This document shows, piece after piece, positions 15,313 to 17,454 of a stretch of DNA of 17,454 nt (positions are counted from its first letter, which is position 1; every line of letters begins with the position of its first letter). Below the pieces are notes generated by a model. It did no database searches. It was given only the letters and a program-made list of their open reading frames with translations, and was not told where the DNA came from. Both the position numbers and the translations under genes were made by a program. This DNA is from Kiritimatiellia bacterium (lineage in GTDB: Bacteria; Verrucomicrobiota; Kiritimatiellia; RFP12; UBA1067), in NCBI GenBank assembly GCA_017959645.1, contig JAGDAE010000171.1, forward strand, positions 1 through 17,454, in the 5' to 3' direction.

Positions 15313-16551
15313 TCAGTAGTCGCGGCGGGAGACCGCCAATGCCGAAAGCGCCGCCAAGATCGCCGGCAGAAGCACAAGATCGCACACCGCGACCTTGAGC
15401 AGCGAACCCCATTCCACACATTCGTCCCGCGAGAGGCGTTCGAGCGGAGACGCGGAACTGACCGGCCTCGTCATGCGCTCGGTGAACCGCGTTATGGCCA
15501 GTCCAATGCGATCTCTGCGATCGGTCTCCAGCTGGTCGGGATACTGGTCCACCACGCCGGGGCTCATCTCGCCGAGCGCGAGAACGGTCATCGCCGTGAA
15601 TATCGCAACCGGCCTCGACAACGCAGCGCCGAGGAAAATTCCGAACGAAACCGCCAGCGCGAGAATCGAGACCATCGTCAGATACGAGCGCAAAAGATTG
15701 GCGGGAAAGCCGTCGGCGGGAACCATTACGCCGATATCCTTTCTCGGGCGCAGCATGAGCGCATTGGCGCCGAGGTTGGAGAATTCGAGCACGCCGCCGC
15801 CGGCCGCGCCTTTCAGAGGAACTTCGATCACAGCCTGGGTCTGGTTGCTGACGATCCCCTTCGCGCCGCCGAACGTGAATTCGCCCGCGACATCCTGTCT
15901 GGAATCGAACATCGTCGAAAAGCGCAGGCGCACGGAAGCGTTGGACACTCCATCGGCGCCGTCGAAACGCCAGTGCGCGGACGAACCGGCCGCAATCGTC
16001 TGGTAGTGGTCTCCGGCGCGCTGGGCGAGAAGCCGCAAAACGACAGATTTCTTCGCCTGTTTGACCGCCTCCGGCGTTTCCGGGTCGGCCATGTAGGCGT
16101 CGTACATTCTCGCCGCCTCTTCGCGTTCGCTTTCCATGACCGGTTTGAGGACATGGGAGCATTTTCCCCCGGCGCCAAGATGCGCAAGCGCGACGACGGC
16201 CGCGAAAGCGAGCGTCAGCGCGCCCACTGCGACATGCGCCGCCGCCTTGCCCCATGCGACGGCGAAGAGCGAAACCGGCCTCACGACCGTAAGCTGCAGA
16301 CGCTTCGCGGCGCGCTCCGAGGCGATCGCGCCGGTCGCGGAAGCGAGTAGCGAGACCAGCAGAATCGCAAACACGCCGCCGAGCGAATAGTGCAGATACA
16401 TTTCCCTCGCACCCTCTGCGGTTCCATCGCCGGCCGCGAAATGCGGGAACGCGAACATCCACGCCGCCGATGCCGCCAGCAAGACGGCGACGGTTTTGGA
16501 GCGCAGAAGTGAGACCGACTCAAGCCAGAAAATCCGCCAGAGCGAAATCAT
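15313..16551 (-). CDS. ABC-2-type transporter permease with large extracytoplasmic domain
   Basis: This is a 412-residue inner-membrane protein, the probable membrane partner of the ATPase encoded just upstream. Three hydrophobic helices are visible in the N-terminal third (about 20-38, 55-77 and 104-127). A soluble stretch of about 150 residues follows (130-280), charged and helical at first and then beta-like (HWRFDGADG, VRLRFS, GEFTFGG). Three more helices lie at about 280-304, 306-322 and 385-407. This helix/ectodomain plan resembles ABC-2 exporters; the substrate is not evident. The start at 16551 gives the plausible N-terminus MISLWRIFWLES and overlaps the ATPase gene by 32 bases; a GGTGGG lies 8 bases upstream. 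An in-frame ATG at 16623 would add 24 unlikely residues. The C-terminus is short and ends in SRRDY. The permease assignment is solid as a class; the subfamily is uncertain. Confidence 0.78.
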   Translation of the reverse strand: MISLWRIFWLESVSLLRSKTVAVLLAASAAWMFAFPHFAAGDGTAEGAREMYLHYSLGGVFAILLVSLLASATGAIASERAAKRLQLTVVRPVSLFAVAWGKAAAHVAVGALTLAFAAVVALAHLGAGGKCSHVLKPVMESEREEAARMYDAYMADPETPEAVKQAKKSVVLRLLAQRAGDHYQTIAAGSSAHWRFDGADGVSNASVRLRFSTMFDSRQDVAGEFTFGGAKGIVSNQTQAVIEVPLKGAAGGGVLEFSNLGANALMLRPRKDIGVMVPADGFPANLLRSYLTMVSILALAVSFGIFLGAALSRPVAIFTAMTVLALGEMSPGVVDQYPDQLETDRRDRIGLAITRFTERMTRPVSSASPLERLSRDECVEWGSLLKVAVCDLVLLPAILAALSALAVSRRDY

Positions 16552-17278
16552 CTCCGCTGCCCACCTTTGCAAGGAAAAACTCTTCGAGCGAGGAGCCGAG
16601 TTCGGATATCCTGCCCCCGGCAACGCTCTTGCCGTGGTTAAGAATCATTATCCGGTCGCAGATGTCCTCGGCGTCGGCAAGCAGATGCGACGTCACGAGA
16701 ACCGTCATCCCTTTCGCCGCCAGCGCCTTGACGAGCAGTTTCACTTCGCGCGTGGAAATCGGATCGAGTCCGGAAGTAGGCTCGTCGAGGACGAGAAGCT
16801 CCGGCTTGCCTACCAGCGCCGAAGCGAGCGCGACGCGGCGCGACATACCCTTCGAGAATCCGCCTACCCGCCGGTCGGCGACGCCGGAAAGTCCGACCAT
16901 CTCCAGCAGCTGGGATGCGCGCTCCCCGGCGGTCTTGCGGTCGAGCGAGCACAGACCGGCATAGTAGCGAAGCGTCTCGCGTGCGGTGAGGAACGGATGC
17001 AGATAGCTAAGCTCCGGCAGATAGCCGAGCCGCGAGCGCGATTCCTTCGACTTCGGGCTTTTGCCAAACATTTTGACAGATCCCGCCGTCGGAGCCAACA
17101 GCCCGAGAATCATCTTTATCGTCGTCGATTTTCCGCTGCCGTTCGGACCAAGCAGTCCAAACACCTCGCCTCGCCGCACTTCGAGGTCGAGTCCGTCCAC
17201 CGCCTTCACCGTCGGCCGCAGCCAAAAATCGCGGAAGATTTTGACGACTCCGGAAAGCTCTATGATCGCATCGCTCAT
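16520..17278 (-). CDS. ABC transporter ATP-binding protein
   Basis: This is a complete 252-residue nucleotide-binding subunit that would drive the neighbouring permease. Walker A is GPNGSGKST (44-52). The Q-loop region reads GYLPELSYLHP (about 85-95). The signature is a degenerate FSKGMSRR (141-148) in place of LSGGQ, common in ABC-2 exporter ATPases. Walker B is LLVLDEP (161-167) with catalytic Glu166, the D-loop is SGLDP, and the switch His198 sits in VTSHLL. All residues needed for ATP hydrolysis are present. The closest style is the CcmA/NatA-type exporter ATPase family. ATG 17278 overlaps the TGA of the upstream gene in an ATGA arrangement, and its own 3' end overlaps the permease start, so the three genes form an operon. 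The exported substrate is unknown. Confidence 0.95.
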   Translation of the reverse strand: MSDAIIELSGVVKIFRDFWLRPTVKAVDGLDLEVRRGEVFGLLGPNGSGKSTTIKMILGLLAPTAGSVKMFGKSPKSKESRSRLGYLPELSYLHPFLTARETLRYYAGLCSLDRKTAGERASQLLEMVGLSGVADRRVGGFSKGMSRRVALASALVGKPELLVLDEPTSGLDPISTREVKLLVKALAAKGMTVLVTSHLLADAEDICDRIMILNHGKSVAGGRISELGSSLEEFFLAKVGSGDDFALADFLA

Positions 17279-17454
17279 GGCAGGTCCAATCCGTCGAAAA
17301 GTCTGATTCCCGCGAAAAGAAACGCCGCCGCCGGCGCCGCGACCGCCGCCAACGCGCCGGACGCGTACGCGAGCGGAATCTTTCCTCCGCCCGAAAGCGC
17401 ATCCGAAAGCCAGTAGTTGCCAATCGCCGGCACGAACGCGAGCAGCAGCAAGCC
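17275..17454 (-). CDS. C-terminal fragment of a membrane protein, first visible gene of the ABC operon
   Basis: Reading the minus strand from the window edge gives 59 residues and a TGA at 17277-17275. The fragment starts GLLLLAFVPAIGNYWLSDAL and contains two hydrophobic stretches separated by a short polar loop (SGGGK). The second is an Ala-rich helix ending in LFAGIRLFDGLDLP. The TGA overlaps the ATPase start codon (ATGA), which fixes the frame and indicates cotranscription. It may be a second permease subunit or an accessory membrane protein of the exporter. The fragment is too short and low in complexity to name a family. The gene continues beyond the window. Confidence 0.6.
   Translation of the reverse strand, partial: GLLLLAFVPAIGNYWLSDALSGGGKIPLAYASGALAAVAAPAAAFLFAGIRLFDGLDLP

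Noticed and set aside
12709..16350. Plus-strand open frame of about 1213 codons antisense to the first giant gene, the gap and the permease
   Set aside because: It is a shadow of GC-rich codon use on the minus strand. The translation is dominated by Arg, Asp, Glu and Val with no domain or signal peptide, and it crosses two real genes, a promoter region and a gene boundary.
1..17454. CRISPR array, tRNA, insertion sequence or phage genes
   Set aside because: No regularly spaced short repeats, cloverleaf with CCA-type end, transposase motif or phage structural gene was found by eye on either strand.

Overview
The window is GC-rich bacterial DNA in which every supported gene lies on the minus strand, so transcription runs from high to low coordinates. 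The compact layout, the full-length single-chain PurL, a short-form CstA, and two very large exported proteins built from Fn3-like, PA14-like and 'NW'-type beta-strand modules suggest a member of the Verrucomicrobiota/PVC group. A Kiritimatiellia-like, probably host-associated anaerobe is the best guess. This placement is an inference from gene style; there is no rRNA or other decisive phylogenetic marker here.

Region 1 (17454 down to 15313) is the end of an ABC-exporter operon. It holds the C-terminus of a membrane protein, an ABC ATPase joined to it by an ATGA overlap, and an ABC-2-type permease that starts 32 bases inside the ATPase gene. A non-coding gap of 279 bases follows. It contains a small hairpin and, in an AT-rich island, a plausible sigma70-type promoter.

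Region 2 (15033 down to 5447) is the unusual part: two giant tandem genes encoding 1631- and 1560-residue secreted or surface proteins. They are separated by 8 bases, and the stop codon of the first lies inside the Shine-Dalgarno sequence of the second (TAAGGAG). The proteins are paralogues. Both have a signal peptide, a repeating superunit of about 375-387 residues (Fn3-like, PA14-like sensor/binding fold, then a 'GARYxRF' beta-sandwich), and a shared C-terminal module that begins with YYW, contains VPxGGYxxxP and ends in four hydrophobic residues plus Arg. Their ligand and enzymatic role, if any, cannot be read from the sequence. No catalytic domain is visible.

Region 3 (5446 down to 65) starts with a 107-base spacer holding an extended -10 promoter and an imperfect 28-base dyad. 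It is followed by purL (FGAM synthase) and, 4 bases later, cstA (peptide/pyruvate-type transporter), apparently one transcription unit. Bases 1-64 hold only an unresolved edge fragment.

No tRNA, rRNA, CRISPR array, insertion sequence or phage gene was recognised. The best candidate for something undescribed is the paired giant modular proteins with their shared repeat unit and C-terminal module.
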